The notes: generated from the letters alone by a model not told the origin. Positions 30,155-39,793 are shown, numbered from the stretch's first letter. The stretch: DNA of 64,000 nt from Mycolicibacterium boenickei (GCF_010731295.1 NZ_AP022579.1:806001-870000), one strand, 5' to 3'. Numbers and translations: made by a program.

Positions 30155-30877
30155 CTACTTCCAGAGCGCCTCCAGTGAGGTGACCGACTGGCCAAGGGCC
30201 CTGGCGCTCAATGCCCGCAAGGCACGACGTTCGACCACCTCGAAGCTCGCCCCGACATGTTCATGCAGGGCCGTGCGGCCGGCGTCGAGCTGGTCGTCGA
30301 GCAGCAGGTCGACGATCTGGAGGTGCTCGTCGATGGTGGCGATCACCCGTTCCTCGGTGACGAAGTCATACATCCGGATCAACCGGATCCGCCGGTTGAT
30401 GTTGTCGAGCGTGGCGACCATCGCCTTGTTCCCGGATGCCGCGCACAGTTCGACGTGGAAAGACTCGTCGCGCAGCACCATGTCACCGTCCGGCGGGGGC
30501 GGGCTGGCCTTGAGCCCCAGCCACTCTGCGCGCAACGCCGCGAGCCGGTCCTTGTCGTAGCGCAGCTCGCCGGTTTCCAGGATCCGGGTGATGCCGCGCA
30601 GCTCGATGGTGATGCGCAGCTCGTAGAGGTCGCGGACGCCCGGGATGTCCAGCGCGATCGGGTAGTACCCGTCGGGCCTGCGTTCGAGCATGCCGTCCGC
30701 ATGCAACCGGACCAGCGCCTCCCGCAGCGGCGTCCGGCTCACGTTGAGCGTCTCGCACAGCTGGGACTCGACCAGCCGCGTGCGGTGGTCGATCTCCCCG
30801 ACCATCAGCTTCTTGCCCAGGTCGAGGTAGACGCGGTCGCGCAGCGAGACCGGTTCCTCCACCCGCACCGACGTCAT
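30155..30877 (-). CDS. GntR/FadR-type (FCD) regulator
   Basis: 240-aa regulator. The N-terminal winged helix has [34 protein letters not shown] and [19 protein letters not shown]. The C-terminal all-helical FCD ligand domain has [14 protein letters not shown] and [18 protein letters not shown]. The ATG overlaps the stop of the biuret-hydrolase-like gene, so it is the last gene of the operon it probably controls. Two GTATAC palindromes before the permease gene (32857-32874) suit a FadR/VanR-type protein. The inducer may be biuret or a related ureide. Confidence 0.88.
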   Translation of the reverse strand: MTSVRVEEPVSLRDRVYLDLGKKLMVGEIDHRTRLVESQLCETLNVSRTPLREALVRLHADGMLERRPDGYYPIALDIPGVRDLYELRITIELRGITRILETGELRYDKDRLAALRAEWLGLKASPPPPDGDMVLRDESFHVELCAASGNKAMVATLDNINRRIRLIRMYDFVTEERVIATIDEHLQIVDLLLDDQLDAGRTALHEHVGASFEVVERRALRALSARALGQSVTSLEALWK

Positions 30878-31560
30878 TGCAGTTCCTTGAGCGCTGCCAC
30901 CACGTCGGCACTGGCGGCATGCGCCCCGAACACCCCACCCTGCATGGTGATCATGTTCAGCGCCGCAACGTGATTGGCGTAGTCGGTGGCACCGGTGGCG
31001 TCGGAGACGACGAGGCATTCATATCCGCGGTCGTTGGCGTCGCGCATGGTGGTGTGCACACACACGTCGGTGGTGATGCCGGTGAAGATGATGTGCGTGA
31101 TGCCGCGGCTGCACAGTACGAGGTCGAGGTCGGTCGCGTAGAAGCTGCCCTTGCCCGGTTTGTCGATGACGGGTTCGCCTGGTAGAGCATCCATCTCGGG
31201 CACCAATTGCCATCCCGGCTCGCCGCGGGTGAGGATTCGTCCGCATGGTCCGGCCGAACCGATCTCGGCCCCGATCTGAGCCGAACGCCAGCGCTTGTTG
31301 GCGGGTAGGTCCGACAGGTCGGGCCGGTGACCCTCGCGGGTGTGAATGACGAACAGCCCCGCGGCGCGGGCCGCGGCGAGCACCTCCTGAGCAGGGCCGA
31401 GCGGGGTGCGCACCAGGGACAGGTCGTAACCCATGGTGTCGACGTATCCGCCCGTGCCGCAGAAGTCGACCTGCCAGTCGATGTTGATCAACGCGGTGTG
31501 GCCGGCGGGGATGTCACCGTCGTAGGGCCAGACATACGGGTTGGCGTCGATGGTGATCAC
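30874..31560 (-). CDS. biuH: Isochorismatase-fold cysteine hydrolase, probable biuret amidohydrolase
   Basis: 228 aa from a GTG at 31560 that overlaps the permease stop. Catalytic triad seen as Asp in [10 protein letters not shown], Lys in [14 protein letters not shown] and Cys in [16 protein letters not shown]. The segments [32 protein letters not shown] and [14 protein letters not shown] match, from memory, the biuret hydrolases of the cyanuric-acid pathway far better than other family members. It would release ammonia from biuret, giving allophanate. The substrate is inferred; a related ureide is possible. Confidence 0.72.
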   Translation of the reverse strand: MITIDANPYVWPYDGDIPAGHTALINIDWQVDFCGTGGYVDTMGYDLSLVRTPLGPAQEVLAAARAAGLFVIHTREGHRPDLSDLPANKRWRSAQIGAEIGSAGPCGRILTRGEPGWQLVPEMDALPGEPVIDKPGKGSFYATDLDLVLCSRGITHIIFTGITTDVCVHTTMRDANDRGYECLVVSDATGATDYANHVAALNMITMQGGVFGAHAASADVVAALKELQ

Positions 31561-32852
31561 GCGGTCTCTCCCGCCAGGACGGGTTGCGACGCGCGCGCCG
31601 GCAGGTACGTCAGCACGGTGAAGGCCAGCCCGCCGACCACCATCGCCACCACCGCGTCGGACAGCTGAGGGGCGTAGAAGTGGGTCAGCAGCGCTCCGCC
31701 TGCACCGATTGCCCACGCGGCGAACGGTTTCCAGGCCAGTGCCGCGGTGACCCGCCGGTGCGCGAACACCAGCTGGTCGAGGATCAATACGATGCCGATC
31801 GGGGGCACCAGCACCCCGAGGATGTTCAACCAGGTCGCGAAGTACGACCAGATGCCGGCGACGGCGGCGACGGTACCGACGATGCCGAGCACGATCGTCA
31901 ACTGGCGCATGGTCTTTCCGGTGATATTGCCGAATCCGACCGCCCCGTTGTAGAGGCAGTGCGCACATACGCTGCCCAGGTTGACGAAGACGAACACGAT
32001 CGCCAGCGGCACCAGGACTCCCCCGGCGCTGACCAGGACATGCAGGAAATCGCCGCCGGCAGTGCCAGGCGCGGCGGCGGCACCGAGTGCGACCACGAGC
32101 GCGCCGGCCAGCTGAGCGATGAAGTAGGCGACCGGGAAGGCGGCGAACGCCGCCAGCGCACCTTCCTTGCCGTTGCGGGCCCACCGCGTGAAATCGGCTG
32201 TCATGGTGCCCGAATCGGCGAAGCATGCGAACACCATCGTCACGGCGACGCCGAAGCTGAACGCGCTCGCACCGGCTCCGCCGCCATAGCTGAGGGCCGA
32301 TCCGAGCCCGGCACTGCCTGCGGCCAGCACCACGGCGACCACCCCGAGCGGGATGAACAGCACCGAGGCCACCACCCCGATCCACGAGATCGCCCGGATC
32401 CCGACGAAGGTCAGCGCCACGAACAACACGCCGGCCAGCAAGGTGATCCACGGCGCGCTCCAGCCCATCGACAGGTTGAGCGTCGAACCCACCATCCCGG
32501 TCTGGAACGCGAACCAGCCGATCACCAGCGCCGACAGGAATGCGGAGACGATGCGGAAACCCTTGGTGCCGAAGGTGTCCGCGGCAGTGAGCGCGAAGTT
32601 CTTGCCGGAGCGCCCGGCCAGGTAACTGAGCGTGCCCACATAGCCCATCAGGATCAGGTCGCCGACGAGGATCGCCGCCATCCCGGTGACGAAGCCGAGG
32701 TTGTAGACCACGATGCCGGCGAACACCGCCGAGGTCATGATCATCGGGAACCCGACCCACACCGCCGACACCGCGAAAAGCGATTTGCGGGCGGACACCG
32801 GGACGGGCTCGTTCTCGTACTCCTCGCCGAGGGCGGATGACGCTGTATCCAT
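31557..32852 (-). CDS. NCS1-family nucleobase/ureide permease (CodB-like)
   Basis: 431 aa with about 12 membrane helices. NCS1 features are [17 protein letters not shown] in helix 1, [15 protein letters not shown] in helix 3 and [17 protein letters not shown] after helix 6. Probably imports the substrate of the hydrolase encoded next. The start is set at ATG 32852 because the upstream bases hold the GTATAC operator and a promoter; a TTG at 32897 in the same frame would translate the operator. First gene of the permease-hydrolase-GntR operon. Confidence 0.85.
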   Translation of the reverse strand: MDTASSALGEEYENEPVPVSARKSLFAVSAVWVGFPMIMTSAVFAGIVVYNLGFVTGMAAILVGDLILMGYVGTLSYLAGRSGKNFALTAADTFGTKGFRIVSAFLSALVIGWFAFQTGMVGSTLNLSMGWSAPWITLLAGVLFVALTFVGIRAISWIGVVASVLFIPLGVVAVVLAAGSAGLGSALSYGGGAGASAFSFGVAVTMVFACFADSGTMTADFTRWARNGKEGALAAFAAFPVAYFIAQLAGALVVALGAAAAPGTAGGDFLHVLVSAGGVLVPLAIVFVFVNLGSVCAHCLYNGAVGFGNITGKTMRQLTIVLGIVGTVAAVAGIWSYFATWLNILGVLVPPIGIVLILDQLVFAHRRVTAALAWKPFAAWAIGAGGALLTHFYAPQLSDAVVAMVVGGLAFTVLTYLPARASQPVLAGETA

Positions 32853-32856
32853 GGCT

Positions 32857-32897
32857 GTATACGGTGCGGTATACGGATTTCCCTTGCGTTTCAGCAA
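32857..32897 (-). promoter_or_regulatory. Promoter and twin GTATAC operator of the permease operon
   Basis: Two GTATAC palindromes at 32857-32862 and 32869-32874, 12 bases centre to centre, sit 5 bases before the permease ATG. On the minus strand TTGCTG (32897-32892) stands 17 bases before the first GTATAC, which would serve as -10. A regulator bound here would block the promoter. GTATAC-cored sites are typical of FadR/VanR GntR proteins, one of which ends this operon. Confidence 0.6.
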
Positions 32898-32939
32898 ATA
32901 AAGCTCGGGTTACGAGGTCCTCACCGGCCGCTCGGCGAC

Positions 32940-32984
32940 GTTAACGACGCCGCAACACAACGCGTCGGTCCACGTAACAGAAAC
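32940..32984 (+). promoter_or_regulatory. Candidate GlnR sites upstream of amt
   Basis: TTAAC (32941-32945) and GCAAC (32952-32956) are 11 bases apart, the GlnR half-site spacing, and GTAAC (32974-32978) follows 22 bases on, with GAAAC at 32980-32984. GlnR activates amt genes under nitrogen limitation in mycobacteria. The match is by eye. Confidence 0.5.
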
Positions 32985-33038
32985 ATCATCTACTGCCGGT
33001 GATCGGCCCGTCCGGGCCGCCACCCCCAGGAGATGTTG

Positions 33039-34298
33039 ATGGATACAGGAACCACGGCGTTCATGCTGTGTTGCATCATCGGCCTCACGCTGATGATCCC
33101 GGGACTTGCCCTGTTCTACGGCGGCATGGTCTCGGTCAAGAGCTCGACCAACATGATGATGATGACGTTCGGCGCGGTCGCCCTGGTGGGCGTGCTGTGG
33201 GTGTTGTTCGGATTCTCGATGGCGTTCGGGACGTCCTACGGCGACCTCGGACTGCTCGGCAGCATCACCGAGTTCGCCGGCATGAAGAATCTGGTCGAGC
33301 CCATGACCTCGGTCAACGGCCTGCCCGTCAGCTTGTTCTCCCTCTTCCAGGCGCTGTTCGCGGCCATCACCGTGGCACTGATCTCGGGAGCGGTCGCCGA
33401 CCGGATGAAGTTCGGTGCCTGGATGATCTTCGCAGGCGTCTGGGCGGTCCTCGTGTACTTCCCTGTCGCACACTGGGTTTTCGCCTTTGACAAGACGTTC
33501 TCGGACGACTCCGTGGGCGGCTGGATCGCCAACAAGCTGCACGCCATCGACTTCGCCGGCGGCACCGCGGTGCACATCAACGCCGGCGCCGCAGCGCTGG
33601 CGGTGGCCATCGTGCTCGGCAAGTCGGCCATGTTCGGCCAGCTGCGCAAGCCGCACAACGTCCCGCTGACACTGCTGGGCGCAGGCATGCTGTGGGCCGG
33701 CTGGTACGCCTTCAACGGTGGATCCGCCCTGGCCGCGGGCAATTCCGCGGCGATCGTCATGGTGACCACCTTCGTCGCCACCTGCGCGGCCACCCTGGCC
33801 TGGATCTCGGTCGAGAAGCTCAAGACCGGCCACGTCACCGGCGTGGGCGCCGCGTCCGGGGCCATCGCGGGCCTGGTCGCCATCACCCCGGCCTGCGGCG
33901 CGGTCACTCCCGTCGGCGCCATCATCCTGGGTGCCATCGCGGGCGCGGTCTGCATCCTGGCCGTCGGCCTCAAGGAGAAGCTCGGTTATGACGACTCGCT
34001 GGACGTGGTGGGTGTCCACCTGGTCGGCGGCGTGATCGGCACTCTCCTGATCGGCTTCCTGGCCAGCGAGGCCATGCCGAGCAAGGTCAGCGGCCTGTTC
34101 TACGGCGGCGGACTCGACCAGCTGTGGAAGCAGGCGATCGCCGCGGGTGCGGTGGCCGCCTACTCGTTCGCGGTCGCATTCGCCATCGCCTACGTGCTCA
34201 AGAAGACCATCGGCATTCGGATCTCCGCCGAGGAAGAGGAGAAGGGTATCGACACCGCGTTCCACCGCGATTCGGCCTACGAGCTCGAATTCGCCTGA
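33039..34298 (+). CDS. amt: Ammonium transporter
   Basis: 419-aa Amt/Rh channel with 11 expected helices. Family stretches are LALFYGGMVSVKSSTNMM in helix 1, GGTAVHINAGAAALA with the first pore histidine, and DVVGVHLVGGVIGTL with the second. ATG 33039 is preferred because AGGAG lies six bases upstream; ATG 33033 would touch it. No glnK/glnD follows, so this is a stand-alone amt rather than the amt-glnK-glnD operon. A strong terminator comes right after. Confidence 0.96.
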   Translation: MDTGTTAFMLCCIIGLTLMIPGLALFYGGMVSVKSSTNMMMMTFGAVALVGVLWVLFGFSMAFGTSYGDLGLLGSITEFAGMKNLVEPMTSVNGLPVSLFSLFQALFAAITVALISGAVADRMKFGAWMIFAGVWAVLVYFPVAHWVFAFDKTFSDDSVGGWIANKLHAIDFAGGTAVHINAGAAALAVAIVLGKSAMFGQLRKPHNVPLTLLGAGMLWAGWYAFNGGSALAAGNSAAIVMVTTFVATCAATLAWISVEKLKTGHVTGVGAASGAIAGLVAITPACGAVTPVGAIILGAIAGAVCILAVGLKEKLGYDDSLDVVGVHLVGGVIGTLLIGFLASEAMPSKVSGLFYGGGLDQLWKQAIAAGAVAAYSFAVAFAIAYVLKKTIGIRISAEEEEKGIDTAFHRDSAYELEFA

Positions 34299-34312
34299 TC
34301 TGAACCATGATT

Positions 34313-34366
34313 CCCCGGCCCGGCTGCCGTGGACCGCTCCCACGGCAGCCGGTCACCGGGGTTTTC
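34313..34366 (+). terminator. Intrinsic terminator after amt
   Basis: Outer stem CCCCGG (34313-34318) with CCGGGG (34356-34361), inner 11-bp stem GGCTGCCGTGG (34322-34332) with CCACGGCAGCC (34340-34350), then TTTT. A textbook terminator separating amt from glnT. Confidence 0.85.
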
Positions 34367-34431
34367 TCGACTTGCCGAAGTTTCCTACCGTGATACCGTG
34401 ATTCTCAACAAGAGACGAAAGTGCTGGTGCT

Positions 34432-35736
34432 ATGCCCTCCGATCTCGCCACCCTCGCCGAACAATCCGGCACCAAGTTCATCCTCGCGTTGTTCGTGGAC
34501 CTGCGCGGAAAGCCCTGCGCCAAACTGGTTCCCGTCGAATCCGTCGAACTCCTGGCCACCGAGGGCGTCGGCTTCGCCGGCTACGCCGTCGGCGCCATGG
34601 GCCAGGAGCCCAAAGACCCCGACCTGATCGCGATCCCCGATCCGGCCTCGTTCACCCCGATACCGTTCATCAAGGAGGGCCTGGCCCTGGTGCACTGCGA
34701 CCCCCATGTCGGGGGCGCACCGTGGCCGTATGCGCCGCGGGTGATCCTGAAGGGCCTGATCCAGCGCGCCGCCGACGCCGGGTTCGAGCCCTGGGTGGGC
34801 GCCGAGGTCGAGTATTTCCTATTGCGACGCAACGCCGATGGCGTTCTGGCCACCGCCGATGCGGCCGACACCGCCGCCCAGCCCTGTTACGACGCGCGCG
34901 GCGTCACCCGGATGTATGAGCACCTGACGGCGATCTCGACGGCGATGAACACCCTCGGCTGGTCCAACTACGCCAACGATCACGAGGACGGCAACGGCCA
35001 GTTCGAGCAGAACTTCGAGTTCTCCGACGCCCTGACCACGGCCGACCGGGTGATCACGCTGCGCTACCTGCTGTCGATGATCGCCGCCGAGCGCGACATG
35101 GTGGCCACCTTCATGCCCAAGCCGTTCAGCGACCGCACCGGCAGCGGCCTGCATCTGCACCTGTCACTGACCAGCGGCGGGACCCCGGTCTTCCCAGCCG
35201 AGGCAGACGAGCGGGGCCTCGGCCTGTCCGAGACCGCCTACGCGTTCATCGGCGGCATCCTCGACCACGCCTGCGCACTGCAGTCCGTCGTCGCCCCAAC
35301 CGTCAACTCCTACAAGCGGACCGGGGCTACCTCGACCGCATCGGGCGCGTCATGGGCGCCACGCAAGCCCAGCTACGGCGGCAACGACCGCACCCACTAC
35401 ATCCGGGTGCCCGACAGTCAACGCATCGAGTTGCGTGGCGGCGACGGCTCGGCCAACCCGTATCTGGCGATCGCCGCGGCCCTGGGCGCCGGGCTCGACG
35501 GCGTCAAACGCAGCCTCGACCCGGGCGCGGTGGGCGCCCAGGGACGGGCGGCACTGCCGCCCACCCTGCTGCACGCGGTCGAATCACTGGAGACCGATCC
35601 GATCGTCACCGGCGTGCTCGACGTCGCCGGCGAGGGCGTCGCCTCCTACTTCGCCGGCGTCAAACGCGAGGAGTTCTTCGCCTACCACGGCACCGTCACG
35701 CCGTGGGAAATCGACCAGTACCTGACGGCCTTCTAG
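34432..35736 (+). CDS. glnT: Glutamine synthetase family protein GlnT (possibly gamma-glutamylmethylamide synthetase)
   Basis: 434-aa ligase of the type III/GlnT branch, ATP-dependent amidation of glutamate or a related carboxylate. Catalytic-domain motifs are GAEVEYFLL, NDHEDGNGQFEQNFE, TGSGLHLHLSL, NSYKRTG and RIELRGGDGSANPYL. The following genes encode an amidotransferase and split glutamate-synthase parts, as in the N-methylglutamate/methylamine pathway where the matching enzyme is gamma-glutamylmethylamide synthetase. Whether the amine is ammonia, methylamine or another cannot be read from sequence. Confidence 0.85.
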   Translation: MPSDLATLAEQSGTKFILALFVDLRGKPCAKLVPVESVELLATEGVGFAGYAVGAMGQEPKDPDLIAIPDPASFTPIPFIKEGLALVHCDPHVGGAPWPYAPRVILKGLIQRAADAGFEPWVGAEVEYFLLRRNADGVLATADAADTAAQPCYDARGVTRMYEHLTAISTAMNTLGWSNYANDHEDGNGQFEQNFEFSDALTTADRVITLRYLLSMIAAERDMVATFMPKPFSDRTGSGLHLHLSLTSGGTPVFPAEADERGLGLSETAYAFIGGILDHACALQSVVAPTVNSYKRTGATSTASGASWAPRKPSYGGNDRTHYIRVPDSQRIELRGGDGSANPYLAIAAALGAGLDGVKRSLDPGAVGAQGRAALPPTLLHAVESLETDPIVTGVLDVAGEGVASYFAGVKREEFFAYHGTVTPWEIDQYLTAF

Positions 35737-35750
35737 AAGGGAGACAACAT

Positions 35751-36620
35751 ATGTGCGGGATCGTGGGACTACACCTGCGCACACCGGAGCTGTATCCGCG
35801 CCTCGGCGAGCTGCTCGCCGCCATGCTGGGCGAGATGTCGGATCGCGGCGCCGACTCGGCGGGCATCGCGGTCTACGGGGACCCCGAATGGTCGCCCTAC
35901 GGGCAGGGTTGCGTCTCGGTCACCGATGTTCCCGAGAAGCCCGATCTGGGCCCGGATGTGGATGTGGTGCAGGTCGATTCGACCTACCTGCTGTCGGCAG
36001 ACATGGAGTCCGAGGAGCTGCTGGCCCTCGTGCGCGCTGCCTACCCGACCGCGCTGATCTCCGGGTTCGGCCCCGATCTGGCGGTGCTCAAGGGGGTCGG
36101 CCATCCCCGCTCACTCACCGAGGCGTGGGGTCTTTCCAAGGCACAGGGCTGGCAGGGCGTCGGGCATACCCGGATGGCGACCGAGTCGGCGGTGACGCCG
36201 TCGGGCTGCCATCCCTACACCGTCGGCCCCGGACAATGCCTGGTACACAACGGATCTTTCGCCAACCACGCCACCATCCGCCGCGAACTGCGCCGGGCCG
36301 GGGTGGTGTTCGACAGCGAGAACGACACCGAGGTAGGCGCCCGGTTCGTCGCCGAACAGCTGGCCGCCGGCCGTGACGTAGCCACCGCGTTGAAGGAGCT
36401 CTGCGCCACCTTCGACGGCTTCTACACGCTGCTGGTCTCCGATCACGACTCGTTCGCGGTGGTCCGCGACGCCATCGCCTGCAAGCCCGCGGTGATCGCC
36501 GAAACCGCCGACTGGGTGGCGATGGCCAGCGAGTACCGCGCCCTCGCCGGGCTGCCCGGGGTCGAGCAGGCACGAATTTGGGAACCGGAACCGGAGGTGG
36601 TCTACGCATGGACCAGATAG
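35751..36620 (+). CDS. glxB: Class II glutamine amidotransferase subunit (GlxB/MgsA-like)
   Basis: 289 aa beginning MCGIVGLHLRTPELYPR, with Cys2 as nucleophile, so the ATG at 35751 is secure. VGHTRMATESAVTP and CLVHNGSFANH are further glutaminase-domain elements. It corresponds to the amidotransferase domain of glutamate synthase, here a separate subunit followed by GXGXG and FMN subunits. In N-methylglutamate synthase the same three-part enzyme transfers the amine from glutamine or methylamine. Its 3' end overlaps the next gene by 13 bases. Confidence 0.85.
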   Translation: MCGIVGLHLRTPELYPRLGELLAAMLGEMSDRGADSAGIAVYGDPEWSPYGQGCVSVTDVPEKPDLGPDVDVVQVDSTYLLSADMESEELLALVRAAYPTALISGFGPDLAVLKGVGHPRSLTEAWGLSKAQGWQGVGHTRMATESAVTPSGCHPYTVGPGQCLVHNGSFANHATIRRELRRAGVVFDSENDTEVGARFVAEQLAAGRDVATALKELCATFDGFYTLLVSDHDSFAVVRDAIACKPAVIAETADWVAMASEYRALAGLPGVEQARIWEPEPEVVYAWTR

Positions 36621-37306
36621 CAGCCACGCTAGTCGGATATGACCTGCGCACAACGCCTTTGCGCGAGGTCAACGCCGCACTGCATCAGCCGGGCGTCGAA
36701 GGTGAGTACGTCATCGCCCACCCCGACGGCGCCCACAATGTGGCCGTCGGCCTCAACGCCCCGGTGCGGGTAACGGTCGAAGGCCACGTCGGTTACTACG
36801 CCGCCGGGATGAACCAGCTCGCCGAGGTCACCATCAACGGCAACGCCGGGACGGGCGTAGCCGAGAACATGATGAGCGGCACGGTGCGCGTCACCGGGAA
36901 CGCCTCGCAGTCCGCGGGTGCCACCGCGCACGGCGGCCTGCTGGTCATCGAGGGAGATGCCGCTGCGCGCTGCGGCATCTCGATGAAGGGCGTGGACATC
37001 GTGGTGGGCGGCAACATCGGCCACATGAGCGCGTTCATGGCCCAGGCCGGCCGGCTCGTGGTGCGCGGCGACGCCGGAGAGGCGCTGGGCGACTCGATCT
37101 ACGAGGCCCGCATCTACGTGCGCGGCGAGGTGGCCTCGCTGGGAGCCGACTGCGTCGCCAAACCGATGCGCCCCGAGCACCATGCCGAGCTCGCGGAGTT
37201 GTTGTCCGCCAGCGGCTTCAGCGAAGACGACACCGCGGGCTACACCCGCTACGGCTCGGCCCGAAACCTCTACCACTTCCACGTCGACAATGCGAGTGCC
37301 TACTGA
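36608..37306 (+). CDS. glxC: Glutamate synthase GXGXG-domain subunit (GlxC/MgsB-like)
   Basis: 232 aa from the ATG at 36608 (MDQIAATLVGYDLR). The middle is a run of Gly-rich beta-helix turns (GNAGTGVAENMMSGTVRV, GLLVIEGDAAARCGISMKG, GRLVVRGDAGEALGDSIYEA) that make up the GltB C-terminal GXGXG domain. It should act as the structural subunit bridging amidotransferase and FMN subunits. It overlaps the genes on both sides, so the three are translated together. Confidence 0.87.
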   Translation: MDQIAATLVGYDLRTTPLREVNAALHQPGVEGEYVIAHPDGAHNVAVGLNAPVRVTVEGHVGYYAAGMNQLAEVTINGNAGTGVAENMMSGTVRVTGNASQSAGATAHGGLLVIEGDAAARCGISMKGVDIVVGGNIGHMSAFMAQAGRLVVRGDAGEALGDSIYEARIYVRGEVASLGADCVAKPMRPEHHAELAELLSASGFSEDDTAGYTRYGSARNLYHFHVDNASAY

Positions 37307-38598
37307 TGCGTGAATCCGCCACCTTCGATCGATCCACGATCGCCGACATCCAACGGGCCGCCGAGACCGGCATCTACGACATCCGCGGCTGGGGCGCCAA
37401 ACGCCGCCTGCCCCACTTCGACGACCTGCTCTTCCTGGGCGCGTCGATGTCGCGCTACCCCCTGGAGGGCTACCGGGAACGCTGCGGCACCGACGTCATC
37501 CTTGGCAGTCGCCACGCCAAACACCCTCTGCACCTGGATATCCCGGTCACCATCGCGGGCATGAGCTTCGGTGCGCTGTCCGGGCCGGCCAAGGAGGCCC
37601 TGGGGCGCGGGGCCAGCGAGGCGGGCACGTCGACGACCACCGGCGACGGTGGCATGACCCCCGAGGAACGCGGGCAGAGCAAGCACCTGGTGTACCAGTA
37701 CCTGCCGTCGCGCTACGGGATGAACCCCGACGACCTGCGCAAGGCCGATGCCATCGAGGTGGTGCTCGGCCAGGGCGCCAAACCCGGCGGCGGTGGAATG
37801 CTGTTGGGGCAGAAGATCTCCCCGCGAGTGGCCCAGATGCGCACGCTGCCCGAAGGCATCGACCAGCGCAGCGCATGCCGCCATCCGGACTGGACCGGCC
37901 CCGACGATCTGACCATCAAGATCAACGAGCTGCGGGAGATCACCGACTGGGAGAAGCCGATCTACGTCAAGGTCGGGGCCACCCGTACCTACTACGACGT
38001 GAAGCTGGCTGTGCATGCCGGGGCCGACGTGGTGGTGGTCGACGGGATGCAGGGCGGGACGGCGGCCACCCAGGAGGTGTTCATCGAACACGTGGGCATC
38101 CCGACCCTGGCGGCGGTGCCGCAGGCCGTGCAGGCGTTGCAGGAGCTCGGCGTCCACCGACAGGTGCAATTGATCGTGTCCGGTGGCATCCGCACCGGGG
38201 CCGACGTGGCCAAGGCCCTCGCGCTGGGTGCCGATGCCGTCGCGATCGGCACCGCCGCGCTGATCGCGCTGGGCGACAACCATCCCCGCTACGCCGCCGA
38301 GTACGAGAAGCTCGGCAGCGCAGCCGGTTTCTACGACGACTTCCAGGACGGCCGCGATCCGGTCGGCATCACCACCCAGGACCCGGAGCTGGCGGCCCGG
38401 TTCGATCCCATCGAGGGCGGCCGCCGGCTGGCCAACTATCTGCGAGTGCTGACCATGGAAGCCCAGACCATCGCCAGGGCCTGCGGTAAGGCCCACGTGT
38501 GTCACCTGGAGCCCGAAGATCTGGTGGCGGTCACCATCGAGGCGGCCGCGATGGCTCGGGTACCGCTGGCCGGCACGAACTGGATTCCGGGCCAGTGA
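37306..38598 (+). CDS. glxD: FMN-binding glutamate synthase subunit (GlxD/MgsC-like)
   Basis: 430 aa; the synthase barrel of GltB as a separate subunit. FMN/2-oxoglutarate site elements are AGMSFGALSGPAKEALGRG, TGDGGMTPEE, VVDGMQGGTAATQEVF and SGGIRTGADVAKALALGADA. The Cys-rich 3Fe-4S loop of full-length GltB is not seen; GDNHPRYAAEYEKLGS and DPVGITTQDPEL stand in that region, a layout I recall from other short GlxD proteins. Electrons may come from the oxidoreductase encoded next. The start overlaps the preceding stop (TGATG). Confidence 0.86.
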   Translation: MRESATFDRSTIADIQRAAETGIYDIRGWGAKRRLPHFDDLLFLGASMSRYPLEGYRERCGTDVILGSRHAKHPLHLDIPVTIAGMSFGALSGPAKEALGRGASEAGTSTTTGDGGMTPEERGQSKHLVYQYLPSRYGMNPDDLRKADAIEVVLGQGAKPGGGGMLLGQKISPRVAQMRTLPEGIDQRSACRHPDWTGPDDLTIKINELREITDWEKPIYVKVGATRTYYDVKLAVHAGADVVVVDGMQGGTAATQEVFIEHVGIPTLAAVPQAVQALQELGVHRQVQLIVSGGIRTGADVAKALALGADAVAIGTAALIALGDNHPRYAAEYEKLGSAAGFYDDFQDGRDPVGITTQDPELAARFDPIEGGRRLANYLRVLTMEAQTIARACGKAHVCHLEPEDLVAVTIEAAAMARVPLAGTNWIPGQ

Positions 38599-39782
38599 GC
38601 GCCACCGCAGACGTCGTCATCGTCGGCGGCGGACTGGAGGGCGCGGCGGCCGCGTGGGCGTTGAGTCAGCGCGGCGTCACCGATGTGACTGTGCTGGAGC
38701 GCAATACCGTCGGCGCCGGGATGACCGGGAAATCCAGCGGGATCGTGCGCTGCCACTACGGGGTCAGCTCACTGGCCGCGATGGCCACCGTCGGCCTAGA
38801 GGTGTTCGAGAACGCCGAGGAGTACTTCGGCACCGACATCGGGTTCCGGCAGCCCGGCTATGTCGTCGGTGTCGGGGCACCCAACGTCGACAACCTGCGC
38901 AAGAGCCTGGCCGCCCAACGCGAGGTCGGGGTGCAGACCGAGGAGATCGACGCTGCCGAAGTGGCCAAGATGTGGCCGTGGGCCGATCTGGAACCGTTCG
39001 CGGCGTTCGGGTGGGAGGCCCGCGGCGGGTACGGCGACGCCTACCAGACCGCGCAGGCGTTCGCGGTGTCGGCCAGAGCCGCCGGGGTACGAATCCACCA
39101 GGGCGCCACCGTGACCGGGTTGATCGTCAACGGGGACCGAGTCACCGGTGTCGAGCTGGTCGACGGCACCCGGGTCACGGCAGGCACCGTCGTCGTCGCC
39201 ACCGGTGTCTGGACCCGGCCGTTCCTGGCGCCCTACGGCGTCGACGTCCCGATCCGGGTGCACCGGGAACAGATCGTGACGATCAAACCCGGATTGGACA
39301 CCGGCCCCGTACCGGTCTTCTCCGACCTGGTATCGCTGCAGTACATCCGGCCCGAGCCGAACGGCGAGCTGCTGTTCGGAAATTCCGATCTGGCCGAGTT
39401 GGAGCCCGCCGACCCGGACAACTACCTGAACCGGGCCACCGACGGCTTCATCGACCTGACCGTCGACAAGGTCGGCACTCGATTTCCCGGATTCCCCGAC
39501 GCGGCGATCACCGGCAGCTACGCCGGCTGTTACGACGTCACCCCGGACTGGAATCCCGTGATCTCCACGACCGGAATCGACGGCCTGCTGCTGGCGGCCG
39601 GATTCAGCGGGCACGGGTTCAAGATCGCGCCGGCGGTCGGCAGGCTGGTCGCCGACCTGGTGACCGAGGGACACAGCCGCGACCCGCGGATCCCCGAGTC
39701 AGATTTCCGGCTCACCCGGTTCGCAGAGGACAATTTGCTCACAAGCCGGTATCCGTACGTCGGTGCCGGGGAGATGCGATAG
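38595..39782 (+). CDS. FAD-dependent oxidoreductase (DAO/SoxB-like)
   Basis: 395 aa from a GTG at 38595 overlapping the previous stop. The N-terminal FAD loop is VVIVGGGLEGAAAAW, followed by GKSSGIVRCHYGVSS, typical of sarcosine-oxidase-beta/N-methyl amino-acid dehydrogenases. The C-terminal HGFKIAPAVGRLVADLV closes the fold. With GlnT and GlxBCD it would oxidise an N-methylated or secondary amine such as N-methylglutamate or sarcosine, but only one subunit of the usual heterotetramer is encoded here. Substrate inferred from context. Confidence 0.82.
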   Translation: MSATADVVIVGGGLEGAAAAWALSQRGVTDVTVLERNTVGAGMTGKSSGIVRCHYGVSSLAAMATVGLEVFENAEEYFGTDIGFRQPGYVVGVGAPNVDNLRKSLAAQREVGVQTEEIDAAEVAKMWPWADLEPFAAFGWEARGGYGDAYQTAQAFAVSARAAGVRIHQGATVTGLIVNGDRVTGVELVDGTRVTAGTVVVATGVWTRPFLAPYGVDVPIRVHREQIVTIKPGLDTGPVPVFSDLVSLQYIRPEPNGELLFGNSDLAELEPADPDNYLNRATDGFIDLTVDKVGTRFPGFPDAAITGSYAGCYDVTPDWNPVISTTGIDGLLLAAGFSGHGFKIAPAVGRLVADLVTEGHSRDPRIPESDFRLTRFAEDNLLTSRYPYVGAGEMR

Positions 39783-39793
39783 ACGGGAGTGCA

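Noticed and set aside
30874..32760. Very long minus-strand frame through the permease
   Set aside because: The upstream part is an out-of-frame shadow (Arg-rich, no domains); the real hydrolase begins at the GTG overlapping the permease stop.
32910..34343. 477-codon minus-strand frame opposite amt
   Set aside because: Composition is typical of antisense frames in high-GC coding DNA and no domain is visible, while amt on the plus strand is unmistakable.
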